Shown here piece after piece: positions 1 through 5,225 of a stretch of DNA of 5,513 bases (the stretch's first letter is position 1; each line of letters opens with the position of its first letter). The translations under genes and the position numbers were made by a program. The stretch spans positions 1 to 5,513 of the forward strand of contig JALHET010000280.1 in assembly GCA_022839525.1 (NCBI GenBank), read 5' to 3'. The DNA is from Lentisphaerota bacterium (GTDB taxonomy: Bacteria; Verrucomicrobiota; Kiritimatiellia; RFP12; UBA1067). A model generated the notes under the pieces. It was given only the letters and a program-made list of their open reading frames with translations. It was not told the origin of the DNA and made no database searches.

Positions 1-1176
1 GTCGGCTCTCATCAAGTCATCGTTCTCATACTGGATCGACGAGGTCGCGATCGAACACCGGGCGCAGAAACGTTTGAACGGTTCGGGCAGGCGCGGACTC
101 CACAGCACCGTCATGTTCGGCTCCGGCGCGGGGCCAAGGTTGGAGAGCGTATGCAGGAAGCGATAGGTCATCTTGGTGACCATGTGGCGGCCGTCCACAC
201 CGATGCCGCCGAGCGATTCGGTGACCCATGTGGGATCACCCGAGAAAAGCGCGTCGTAGTTGGGCGTGCGGAGAAACCGCACCATCCGCAGTTTCATGAT
301 GAAATGATCGACGAACTCTTGGATCTGCTCCTCGGTGTAACGCCCCGCAGCAAGGTCGCTTTCGGCGTAGATGTCAAGAAACGTGGATATCCGGCCGATC
401 GACATCGCCGCGCCGTTCTGCTCCTTGACCGCGGCGAGGTAAGCGAAGTAGAGCCATTGGATGGCCTCGCGCGTGTCCCGCGCAGGCTTCGAGATGTCGC
501 AGCCGTAGGAGGCCGCCATGGCTTTGAGCTCCTGGAGGGCGCGGATCTGCTCGGAGATCTCCTCCCGCAGTTGGATGGCTTCAAGATCCATGGCGTCGAA
601 CACGTGGCGGGCCTTGGCGGCCTCTTTGTGGGCGATCAGGAAGTCGAGCCCGTAGAGCGGCACGCGGCGATAGTCGCCGATGATGCGCCCGCGGCCGTAA
701 GCATCGGGCAAGCCGGTGATAATGCCGTTGTGCCGGGCGCGTTTCATCTCGTCCGAGTAAGCGTCAAACACGCCGTCATTATGGGTCTTGCGGTATTTGA
801 AGACGTTCTCAATCTCGGCGGGGAGTTCCCTGTTGTAGGCTTTAAGGGAGGATTGCACCATGCGGATGCCGCCGAAAGGCATGATGGCGCGTTTGAGCGG
901 CGTGTCGGTCTGGATGCCGACGACCTGCTCAAGGTCGCGGTCGATATATCCGGGCGCGTGCGAACTGATGGTGGAAATAAGGGTGTCGTCGATGTCATAA
1001 ACGCCGCCCCTGGCGCGTTCCTCATCCATGAGCGCGCGCACTTTGTCCCAAAGGGCGCGGGTACGAGGCGTGGGAGGGGTGAGGAAGGCATCATCGCCAT
1101 CGTACGGGGTATAGTGCGAAACGATATAGTCACGCACATTGATGTTGATCCTCCAAATATCCTGAGAAAGCGACAT
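1..1176 (-). CDS. pflB: Formate acetyltransferase (pyruvate formate-lyase), N-terminal part, runs off the left edge
   Basis: The enzyme is a cytoplasmic glycyl-radical protein that converts pyruvate and CoA to acetyl-CoA and formate in anaerobic metabolism. The visible 392 codons stay open to the window edge and follow E. coli PflB almost colinearly: NVRDYI and TPYDGDD near the N-terminus, [78 protein letters not shown] and finally [10 protein letters not shown]. In E. coli the last motif lies about ten residues before the catalytic Cys-Cys pair, so those cysteines and the C-terminal glycyl-radical loop lie outside the window. The start at 1176 is chosen because AAGGAGG sits 5 nt upstream; it makes the N-terminus about 16 residues shorter than in E. 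coli. tRNA-Arg lies 47 nt upstream on the same strand. No activase gene (pflA) is visible. Family assignment is very secure; completeness and activity cannot be judged from this half. Confidence 0.96.
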   Translation of the reverse strand, partial: MSLSQDIWRININVRDYIVSHYTPYDGDDAFLTPPTPRTRALWDKVRALMDEERARGGVYDIDDTLISTISSHAPGYIDRDLEQVVGIQTDTPLKRAIMPFGGIRMVQSSLKAYNRELPAEIENVFKYRKTHNDGVFDAYSDEMKRARHNGIITGLPDAYGRGRIIGDYRRVPLYGLDFLIAHKEAAKARHVFDAMDLEAIQLREEISEQIRALQELKAMAASYGCDISKPARDTREAIQWLYFAYLAAVKEQNGAAMSIGRISTFLDIYAESDLAAGRYTEEQIQEFVDHFIMKLRMVRFLRTPNYDALFSGDPTWVTESLGGIGVDGRHMVTKMTYRFLHTLSNLGPAPEPNMTVLWSPRLPEPFKRFCARCSIATSSIQYENDDLMRAD

Positions 1177-1223
1177 GCCCCCCTCCTTATACGGACTGCC
1201 GGTAAGTTACGCCGTCATCGGAA

Positions 1224-1300
1224 TGGTGCGCCTGGCGGGGGTCGAACCCACAACCTTCGGCTTCGGAGGCCGACACTCTATCCAATTGAGCTACAGGCGC
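1224..1300 (-). tRNA. tRNA-Arg, anticodon CCG, CCA encoded
   Basis: On the minus strand a full cloverleaf can be drawn. The acceptor GCGCCTG pairs with CAGGCGC. The D stem is GCTC/GAGT with one G-T pair. The anticodon stem TCGGC/GCCGA carries loop CTCCGAA, giving anticodon CCG. The variable loop is AGGTT, and the T stem GTGGG/CCCGC closes loop TTCGACC. The discriminator is A, and CCA is encoded at 1226-1224. The anticodon reads the arginine codon CGG, which is used in neighbouring genes such as pflB and lipB. The sequence resembles E. coli tRNA-Arg(CCG). It lies between pflB and the divergent trxA gene, with a candidate promoter just upstream. Confidence 0.97.
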
Positions 1301-1313
1301 AAAAAGTGGGCAT

Positions 1314-1342
1314 ATATTAGAAGTTGGACGTGCAAACTGCAA
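1314..1342 (-). promoter_or_regulatory. Candidate sigma70-type promoter for tRNA-Arg (and possibly pflB)
   Basis: On the minus strand, TTGCAG (1342-1337) and TAATAT (1319-1314) are separated by exactly 17 nt. The -10 box ends 13 nt before the tRNA 5' end, which suits a short 5' leader removed by RNase P. The -35 box matches the consensus at three of six positions and the -10 box at four of six, so this is a moderate prediction. The -35 box lies inside an imperfect inverted repeat (1326-1346). Confidence 0.45.
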
Positions 1343-1346
1343 GTCC
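1326..1346. repeat. Imperfect inverted repeat in the divergent tRNA/trxA control region
   Basis: GGAC-g-TGCA, then AAC, then TGCA-a-GTCC. The arms pair at eight of nine positions around a 3-nt centre. The element covers the -35 box proposed for the tRNA promoter. It could be a protein-binding dyad or a small hairpin; the sequence alone cannot decide, and dyads this short also occur by chance. Confidence 0.35.
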
Positions 1347-1408
1347 GATGTTCATTATCAGGGAGAAGGCTGCGGAAGTCAGATTCCGATACCGATTACC
1401 GCCCGCAC

Positions 1409-1437
1409 TTGCGTTCAAGCGGAGAGGCGGGTATGAT
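1409..1437 (+). promoter_or_regulatory. Candidate sigma70-type promoter for trxA
   Basis: TTGCGT (1409-1414) and TATGAT (1432-1437) are separated by 17 nt. The -10 box matches the consensus at five of six positions, the -35 box at three of six. Transcription would begin near 1444, giving a leader of about 22 nt that contains the trxA ribosome binding site. It faces away from the tRNA-Arg promoter. Confidence 0.5.
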
Positions 1438-1465
1438 ATATGGAAACGGTAATAAGGGAGGTTTT

Positions 1466-1795
1466 ATGTCGGACAGTATTCTTGAGCTTACGGCATCGTC
1501 TTTTGACGCGACGGTCGCGACCGGCGTGACGCTGGTGGATTTCTGGGCGCCGTGGTGCGGCCCGTGCAAAATGCAGACCCCGATCTTGGAAAGTCAGGTG
1601 GTTCCCGTTTTGGCCGGGCGCGCAAAGGTGGCGAAGGTGAATGTCGACAATGACAAAGAGTTGGCCGCGCGGTTCGGAGTCAGGAGCATCCCCGCGTTGT
1701 TCCTTTTCAAGGACGGGAACGTGGTGCAGCAAATGGTCGGCTTGCAGCGCGGCGACACACTGGTAAAAGCGATCGAGGCGGCGCTCGGCACATAA
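1466..1795 (+). CDS. trxA: Thioredoxin
   Basis: A 109-residue cytoplasmic thiol-disulfide oxidoreductase that reduces protein disulfides and is itself recycled by thioredoxin reductase (not in this window). The protein has standard thioredoxin length and order: strand VTLVDFWAPW with the buried aspartate at residue 25, the redox motif WCGPC at 30-34, KVNVDND at 58-64, then RSIPALFLF with the cis-proline at 76, and the GLQ segment near 92-94. The family more often has threonine after this proline; here it is alanine. The start at 1466 is supported by AAGGGAGG ending 4 nt upstream, and by a thioredoxin-length N-terminus. The frame stays open upstream through the tRNA gene, but that part has no coding sense. 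It stands alone between its own candidate promoter and a possible weak terminator. The exact paralogue (TrxA versus another single-domain thioredoxin) is inferred. Confidence 0.95.
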   Translation: MSDSILELTASSFDATVATGVTLVDFWAPWCGPCKMQTPILESQVVPVLAGRAKVAKVNVDNDKELAARFGVRSIPALFLFKDGNVVQQMVGLQRGDTLVKAIEAALGT

Positions 1796-1828
1796 GTTCC
1801 GTTCGCCAACGCGTCATGCCGGTTTTTT
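1786..1828 (+). terminator. Possible weak intrinsic terminator after trxA
   Basis: CGGCA at 1786-1790 can pair with TGCCG at 1817-1821, directly followed by G and six T (1823-1828). A small inner hairpin, CGTT-CGCC-AACG (1800-1811), fits inside the long loop. The outer stem is only 5 bp, begins within the last trxA codons and has an unequal internal loop, so it is much less convincing than the terminator after rpsT. Confidence 0.35.
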
Positions 1829-1839
1829 GCGCTTCCGTA

Positions 1840-1868
1840 TTGACCCCGACCGGGGTTATCGGTATAGT
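1840..1868 (+). promoter_or_regulatory. Strong sigma70-type promoter for rpsT
   Basis: TTGACC (1840-1845) and TATAGT (1863-1868) are separated by 17 nt, each matching the consensus at five of six positions. Transcription would start near 1875, leaving a leader of about 38 nt with AAGGAG at 1899-1904 before the S20 start. A perfect inverted repeat (1843-1856) overlaps the -35 box and fills much of the spacer. Confidence 0.7.
1843..1856. repeat. Perfect 6-bp inverted repeat within the rpsT promoter
   Basis: ACCCCG (1843-1848), AC, CGGGGT (1851-1856): a perfect dyad with a 2-nt centre. It overlaps the end of the -35 box and the spacer of the rpsT promoter, where a bound protein would interfere with RNA polymerase. 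Because it lies upstream of the predicted transcription start it would act as DNA rather than as an RNA hairpin. An operator role is inferred only from its position. Confidence 0.4.
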
Positions 1869-1912
1869 TTAGCGCCGTGCGTTACAAATAAGAGGATTAA
1901 GGAGCTCGTTTC

Positions 1913-2176
1913 ATGGCGAATATCAAGAGTGCGGTCAAGCGTGCGAAACAGGCCGAGGCTAGCCGGCTGCGTAACCGAGCATGCAAGAGCAAAGTGTTGA
2001 CGATGCGCAAAAAGGTTCTCGCGGCGATCAGCGCGGGAAACAAAGAAGAAGCGCAGAAACGCTATTCCGAGTACACCTCGGTGCTGGACAAGGCGGCCAA
2101 GAAAGGCGTGATCGCCAAGAACAACGCCAGCCGCAAAAAGTCCCGCGTGGCGCTCAGCATCAAAAAGCTGGCGTAA
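1913..2176 (+). CDS. rpsT: 30S ribosomal protein S20
   Basis: An 87-residue, highly basic protein that binds 16S rRNA in the body of the small ribosomal subunit. It aligns end to end with bacterial S20: the N-terminal MANIKSAVKRAKQAE, a long helical middle with repeated Lys/Arg, YSEYTSVLDKAAKKGVIAKNNASRKKSR, and the typical ending INKLA-like SIKKLA. Length is normal for the family. The start at 1913 follows AAGGAG with an 8-nt gap and gives the conserved MANIKSA beginning. It is monocistronic, with its own consensus-like promoter and a strong terminator before lipB. In some bacteria S20 represses its own translation; nothing here proves that. Confidence 0.98.
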   Translation: MANIKSAVKRAKQAEASRLRNRACKSKVLTMRKKVLAAISAGNKEEAQKRYSEYTSVLDKAAKKGVIAKNNASRKKSRVALSIKKLA

Positions 2177-2210
2177 CGCATCCGCTGTGGAAGTTTTTGC
2201 CGCTGGAAGA

Positions 2211-2250
2211 CCGGTCACCGTGCATGCGCGGGGTGACCGGCTTTTGTGTT
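2211..2250 (+). terminator. Intrinsic terminator after rpsT
   Basis: A perfect 9-bp stem, CCGGTCACC (2211-2219) with GGTGACCGG (2232-2240), closes a 12-nt loop. It is followed by C and a T-rich run, TTTTGTGTT (2242-2250). It lies 35 nt after the S20 stop and 17-26 nt before the lipB start, so read-through could feed lipB; no separate lipB promoter is evident. Confidence 0.85.
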
Positions 2251-2266
2251 TCAGGGAGGGACGCGG

Positions 2267-2956
2267 ATGAAGGAGCTGGCGGTCTCTGATTTGGGGCCGG
2301 ATGCGGGATACCGCGAGGTGTTGTCGTTGCAAGAGCGGTTGCACGCTCAACGTGTGGCCGGGAAGATCCGGGACACCCTGCTGCTTCTGGAGCACCGGCC
2401 TGTTTACACCCTCGGCCGGTCGGCCTCACCCGATCACGTCCTCTACTCCGCAACAGCATTGCGGCAGGCGGGGATCGAGCGCGTCATGACCACGCGCGGC
2501 GGCGACGTGACGTATCACGGGCCTGGACAGCTCGTGGGGTATCCGGTCATCCATCTGGGCGATGCCGGACTGAAGGTGCTGGAGTACATCAGCGGCTTGG
2601 AGGAAACGCTGATCCGCGTGGCCGCGACATTCGGGATACAAGCGGGCCGCGACCCGCGGAACCGGGGGGTGTGGGTGGGTAACGACAAACTCGCCGCCTT
2701 AGGCATCCGCGTGTCGCATCAGGTGACGATGCACGGTTTCGCGCTGAACGTCAACACGCGGTTGTCGGACTATCAAGGCATCGTGGCGTGCGGGTTGCGC
2801 GACTCAGGCGTGACCTCCCTCAGCCGCCTGCTCGGCAACGACCTTGACATCCAGTTGGTCAAAACCCGGGTGGCTGAAGCGTTCCGCGCGGTTTTCGGGT
2901 ACGGGCCGGACACAACGGGCGGATGCGGTTTGCCGGCAGCCGCGGCTGCGGAATAA
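2267..2956 (+). CDS. lipB: Octanoyltransferase (lipoyl(octanoyl) transferase LipB)
   Basis: This cytoplasmic enzyme moves octanoyl groups from acyl carrier protein to the lipoyl domains of 2-oxoacid dehydrogenases and to glycine cleavage H protein; LipA then inserts sulfur. The 229 residues carry the family signature: EHRPVYTLGR near 42-51, RGGDVTYHGPGQLVGYP at 77-93, the catalytic lysine K141 in NDKLAALGIR, MHGFALNVN at 155-163 and the catalytic cysteine C176. The cysteine context is IVACGL, whereas many family members have Pro-Cys-Gly there. The C-terminal tail (GGCGLPAAAAAE) is low in complexity and probably not part of the fold. The ATG at 2267 is preferred because AGGGAGGG lies 6 nt upstream; a GTG at 2246 would lie inside the terminator tail and place that Shine-Dalgarno within the gene. 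No lipA is in this window. It converges on the next gene with 5 bp between stops. Confidence 0.95.
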   Translation: MKELAVSDLGPDAGYREVLSLQERLHAQRVAGKIRDTLLLLEHRPVYTLGRSASPDHVLYSATALRQAGIERVMTTRGGDVTYHGPGQLVGYPVIHLGDAGLKVLEYISGLEETLIRVAATFGIQAGRDPRNRGVWVGNDKLAALGIRVSHQVTMHGFALNVNTRLSDYQGIVACGLRDSGVTSLSRLLGNDLDIQLVKTRVAEAFRAVFGYGPDTTGGCGLPAAAAAE

Positions 2957-2961
2957 CAGTC

Positions 2962-3395
2962 TCACGCGCGTTTGCGGCGGCGAGAGGCGCGGCCAGAAGC
3001 TGCCGGCGGGTTCTCGGACGGTTGAGGCTCAAAGGGCAACAGGAAGGCCTCGTCAAACGCATAGGCGTTCTTGAAATCTTCGATGCTGTCGCTCTCGGTC
3101 TTGCCCAGCCGTCCGGCCGCGACCAGATTGAAAACAATCCAAAATCCAGCGTGGTGTGGACACCCCATTCGGAGAAAACCGTATGCGCGAGCGGCCCGAA
3201 TTCATCGAGGGCATACGTCTTGATGCCATCGAGCAGCTCTTTGCCGCTCACATGGCGGCCATGGTCAGGCTGTTTCCTGCGGATATCCTTGACCGTGCTA
3301 TCCAACGCCTCAACCAGAAAGAAATAGGCGTCGGGGGAGAAACGGGGATCCTTTTTGCAGATGTCGGAGACGGTCTCTTGAAAGGAAGGATTCAT
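2962..3395 (-). pseudogene. Minf_1886-like uncharacterised protein, interrupted by a frameshift
   Basis: I recognise this, from memory of the family pattern, as the Minf_1886-type uncharacterised family, for which I know no assigned function. The first frame (3395 to about 3138) gives about 86 residues: AYFFLVEALD at 23-32, GRHVSGKELLDGIK at 46-59, LDEFGPLAHTVFSEWGVHTT at 63-82, then DFG. The continuation IVFNLVAAGRLGKTESDS, EDFKNAYAFDEAF and a basic RRRKRA tail lies in another frame, from 3138 to the TGA at 2962. Together they make about 144 residues, a plausible whole protein. The break falls at GATTTTGG/ATTG (3136-3147). One missing base restores the frame; four missing bases would also add the acidic residue that I recall between DFG and IVF. 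Both sides look well preserved, so it is either a recent mutation or a base-calling error. The start at 3395 lacks a Shine-Dalgarno, 31 nt after the HIT stop, so translation may depend on the upstream gene. Confidence 0.75.
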
Positions 3396-3426
3396 ACTAA
3401 TTGGGGTGAAGGGCGAGACAAACGTG

Positions 3427-3834
3427 TTAGACCGTGAGGCGGCGGTGAAGGCCGGCAATCTCATCGGGCGAGTCATAGTTGCCCGAAATCCAATTGACGG
3501 CACGCCCGTTCCACCGAGGGACAATGTGGAAATGCACATGCGGGACGACTTGTGTGGCGCACGGCCCATTGTTCTGGAGAATGTTGAACCCGTCACAGGG
3601 CAAACGCGCCAAGAGCAGGCCCGCCACACGCTTTGCGGCAGGCATCAGGCGGGCCAGGACAGGCTCAGGGAGATCGGTAAGATAAACGGCATGATGCTTG
3701 GGGATCAGCAAGGCGTGCCCTTTCTCGAACGGGGCGATATCGAGAAAAGCGAACACGTCGTCATCTTCAAAAAGCTTGAACGAGGGGATATGCCCGGCAA
3801 CAATCTTACAGAAGACACAATCAGGGTCAGTCAT
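3427..3834 (-). CDS. HIT-family (histidine triad) nucleotide-binding protein
   Basis: A 135-residue cytoplasmic protein of the histidine-triad superfamily, whose members hydrolyse or transfer nucleotidyl groups (AMP-lysine, AMP-amidate and dinucleoside polyphosphate substrates in studied cases). It shows the usual order: CVFCKIVAGHIPSFKLFEDDDVFAFLDIAPFEKGHALLIPK, split here as C6 and C9, the FLDI segment at 30-33 and GHALLIPKHH at 39-48; then GFNILQNNG at 82-90 and the active-site triad HVHFH at 99-103. C6, C9, one of the histidines 47-48 and H99 would form the structural zinc site known from some HIT proteins. Tryptophan-containing sequence follows the triad. The start at 3834 has AAAGGAGG 7 nt upstream, one of the best ribosome sites in the window. 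That site overlaps the stop codon of a possible 25-codon ORF. The exact substrate cannot be inferred. Confidence 0.93.
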   Translation of the reverse strand: MTDPDCVFCKIVAGHIPSFKLFEDDDVFAFLDIAPFEKGHALLIPKHHAVYLTDLPEPVLARLMPAAKRVAGLLLARLPCDGFNILQNNGPCATQVVPHVHFHIVPRWNGRAVNWISGNYDSPDEIAGLHRRLTV

Positions 3835-3847
3835 GCCTAATCCTCCT

Positions 3848-3925
3848 TTAGCCAGCGGCTTGGATTGGTATTAGAGCACAGAAGGCGAAAAGGATAAAGC
3901 TCAAACCCTTAACAACACGCCTCAC
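3848..3925 (-). CDS. Candidate small hydrophobic peptide (25 codons) between ispH and the HIT gene
   Basis: A GTG-initiated frame of 25 codons and TAA fills the 103-nt gap between ispH and the HIT gene. The peptide begins with a basic stretch (VRRVVKG, with the first residue being Met if translated), then a hydrophobic core LSFILFAFCALIPI and ends QAAG. This layout is that of a signal peptide or a single membrane segment. GAGGGGG, overlapping the ispH stop, lies 7 nt upstream of the GTG, and the TAA overlaps the AAAGGAGG of the HIT gene, so the three frames could be translationally coupled. Against it: it is very short, uses a GTG start, and could be a chance frame or the remnant of a lost exported protein. 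I do not recognise a family. Confidence 0.35.
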   Translation of the reverse strand: MRRVVKGLSFILFAFCALIPIQAAG

Positions 3926-3937
3926 GGCGATACCCCC

Positions 3938-4879
3938 TCATGCCGGCAGCACGGGTAACCGGAAAACATGCGAATCCTCCTCAACCGCCCTCAACACCTC
4001 CGGCGCGCAGAACCCGTACGTCTCGCGCAAAACCCGCACGGCATCCTCCAGAAAAGACTCCGGTGTTGACGCGCCGCTCGTGAGTCCCACAACGCTCTCC
4101 CCCTCCCATGCCACCTCCGCCAACTGCTCCAGCCCGCTGACGAGAAAGCCCCGCGAGCCGCCTGCCTGTGCCGTCTCGACAAGCCGCTGGCTGTTCGAAC
4201 TGTTTTCAGATCCCAACACCAGCACCAATCCGCATCGTTTCGCCAGCGCACCGACCGCCTGTTGCCGGTTGCGCGTCGCATAACAGACATCGGTGCTTTC
4301 CGGCAACCGCAACGCCGGAAAGCGCCGGCGCAGCACCTTCATCACCGGCTCCACCTGCGCAGTACCTAGCGTCGTCTGCGTCACCACCGCCACCGGCACA
4401 CCGGCCGGCACCGCGAGTTCCTCAGCCTCCTGCGCATTCTCGACGATCCGGACATGCCCCGGCGCCTCGCCCGCCACCCCCACCACCTCTTCATGCCGCC
4501 GGTGACCGATGCAGATCACACACGCGCCCTGAGACACAAACCGCAACACCTCGCTGTGGACTTTGGTCACAAAGGGACAGGTCGCATCAATGACGCGCAG
4601 GTTCCGCGTTTCCGCTTGCCTCCGCACTTCGGGCGACACCCCATGCGCGGAGAAAAGCAGGAGGCTCCCTTCCGGAACACAGGCGGGATCACTGACAACC
4701 ATCATTCCGCGCGCGGCCAACCTCGAAACAACCTGCCGGTTATGGACAATCTCGTTCAGGCAATAGACGGTCTCTCCACAATACTTGTCCAAAGCCTTTT
4801 CGGCAGTATCCACCGCGCGTGCGACGCCCGAGCAGAAACCATGCGGATAGACAACAATCAAACGCTTCGGCACTGTCAT
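3938..4879 (-). CDS. ispH: 4-hydroxy-3-methylbut-2-enyl diphosphate reductase
   Basis: The last enzyme of the MEP isoprenoid pathway; it reduces HMBPP to IPP and DMAPP with an oxygen-sensitive iron-sulfur cluster. The 313 residues match the family length and order. The three cluster cysteines are C16 (HGFCSGV), C101 (DATCPFVTKVH) and C199 (DVCYATRNRQ). Substrate-binding features are EIVHN with H46, FSAHGVS with H79, GHRRHEEV with H129 and the catalytic glutamate E131, VTQTTLG at 166-172, GSENSSNSQRL at 223-233 and TSGASTPE at 267-274. After the catalytic glutamate, the E. coli-type EGTMG is replaced by VGVAG. The ATG at 4879 overlaps the stop of the HNH gene by 4 bp (ATGA), with GGAGG 9 nt upstream. 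Co-transcription with the flanking minus-strand genes is therefore very likely. The visible key residues suggest an active enzyme. Confidence 0.97.
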   Translation of the reverse strand: MTVPKRLIVVYPHGFCSGVARAVDTAEKALDKYCGETVYCLNEIVHNRQVVSRLAARGMMVVSDPACVPEGSLLLFSAHGVSPEVRRQAETRNLRVIDATCPFVTKVHSEVLRFVSQGACVICIGHRRHEEVVGVAGEAPGHVRIVENAQEAEELAVPAGVPVAVVTQTTLGTAQVEPVMKVLRRRFPALRLPESTDVCYATRNRQQAVGALAKRCGLVLVLGSENSSNSQRLVETAQAGGSRGFLVSGLEQLAEVAWEGESVVGLTSGASTPESFLEDAVRVLRETYGFCAPEVLRAVEEDSHVFRLPVLPA

Positions 4880-5190
4880 ACGCCCCCGCCTCCAAGGCCG
4901 TCCCTTTCCAGCTGCGCCAAAATCTGCTCGGCCGGCGTCAGGAATTTTTTACCTTTGTTGCACGCATCACACGCGGGCACCACATTCCCCTTCGTGCTTG
5001 TCCCGCCGCGCGCGACCGGCACCACATGGTCCATCGTCAGCGCCTCCGCGCCGACGTGTTTTCCGCAATAATGGCACACGCCCGGCTGAACCTGCCGCTG
5101 CCACCAGACGCTTTTCCGCAAGGCGCGCGCCTTTTCGCGCTCACGCGCCACATGCCGGTTGTCTTTTCTGATATCAACCCACTCAGCCAT
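4876..5190 (-). CDS. Small HNH-domain protein (HNH endonuclease family)
   Basis: A 104-residue protein with a single HNH fold. The N-terminal half is charged and helical (MAEWVDIRKDN, AREREKARALRKSVWW). The domain follows: C39-H-Y-C42, the D54-H55 catalytic pair in MDHVVPVARGG, TKGNVVPACDACNKGKK with N69, C74, C77 and N78. The two CxxC pairs probably hold a structural zinc; H55 and the downstream asparagine fit the metal-dependent nuclease active site. The protein ends in a glycine-rich GLGGGGV. The ATG at 5190 is chosen because family members that I recall begin with MAEW; the GGAG before it is 13 nt away. A GTG at 5229, overlapping the ferritin-like stop, would add 13 glycine- and proline-containing residues that do not look like the family. 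Such small HNH proteins are common outside mobile elements and their role is poorly known; its coupling to ispH suggests a resident gene. DNA cleavage is inferred from the motif only. Confidence 0.88.
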   Translation of the reverse strand: MAEWVDIRKDNRHVAREREKARALRKSVWWQRQVQPGVCHYCGKHVGAEALTMDHVVPVARGGTSTKGNVVPACDACNKGKKFLTPAEQILAQLERDGLGGGGV

Positions 5191-5225
5191 AACGTGCGGA
5201 CAGCTCCGATGCCCGCCTCCTCCCG

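Noticed and set aside
151..1320. Long plus-strand open frame of 389 codons
   Set aside because: It is antisense to pflB, whose minus-strand reading matches a known enzyme throughout, and it runs through the tRNA-Arg gene. GC-rich third positions keep the mirror frame open.
1383..1400. Short repeated ATTCCGATACCGATTACC units upstream of trxA
   Set aside because: Two or three imperfect 6-7-nt units are too short to tell from chance.
1175..1465. N-terminal extension of thioredoxin upstream of 1466
   Set aside because: The frame crosses the tRNA gene and both candidate promoters. The ribosome site and normal thioredoxin length support the start at 1466.
2246..2266. GTG start of lipB at 2246
   Set aside because: It lies in the T-tract of the rpsT terminator, and a good Shine-Dalgarno points to the ATG at 2267.
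2859..3138. Direct read-through of the first Minf_1886-like frame to 2859
   Set aside because: After 3138 this frame loses all family resemblance and runs antisense into lipB, while the conserved sequence continues in the neighbouring frame.
3850..3937. Separate promoter for the HIT gene
   Set aside because: TTGTTA, TTGAGC, TTTATC and TAATAC occur on the minus strand, but no pair has an acceptable spacing.
4168..4593. Proline-rich plus-strand open frame of 141 codons
   Set aside because: Its biased composition is the mirror of ispH codons; ispH on the other strand is unmistakable.
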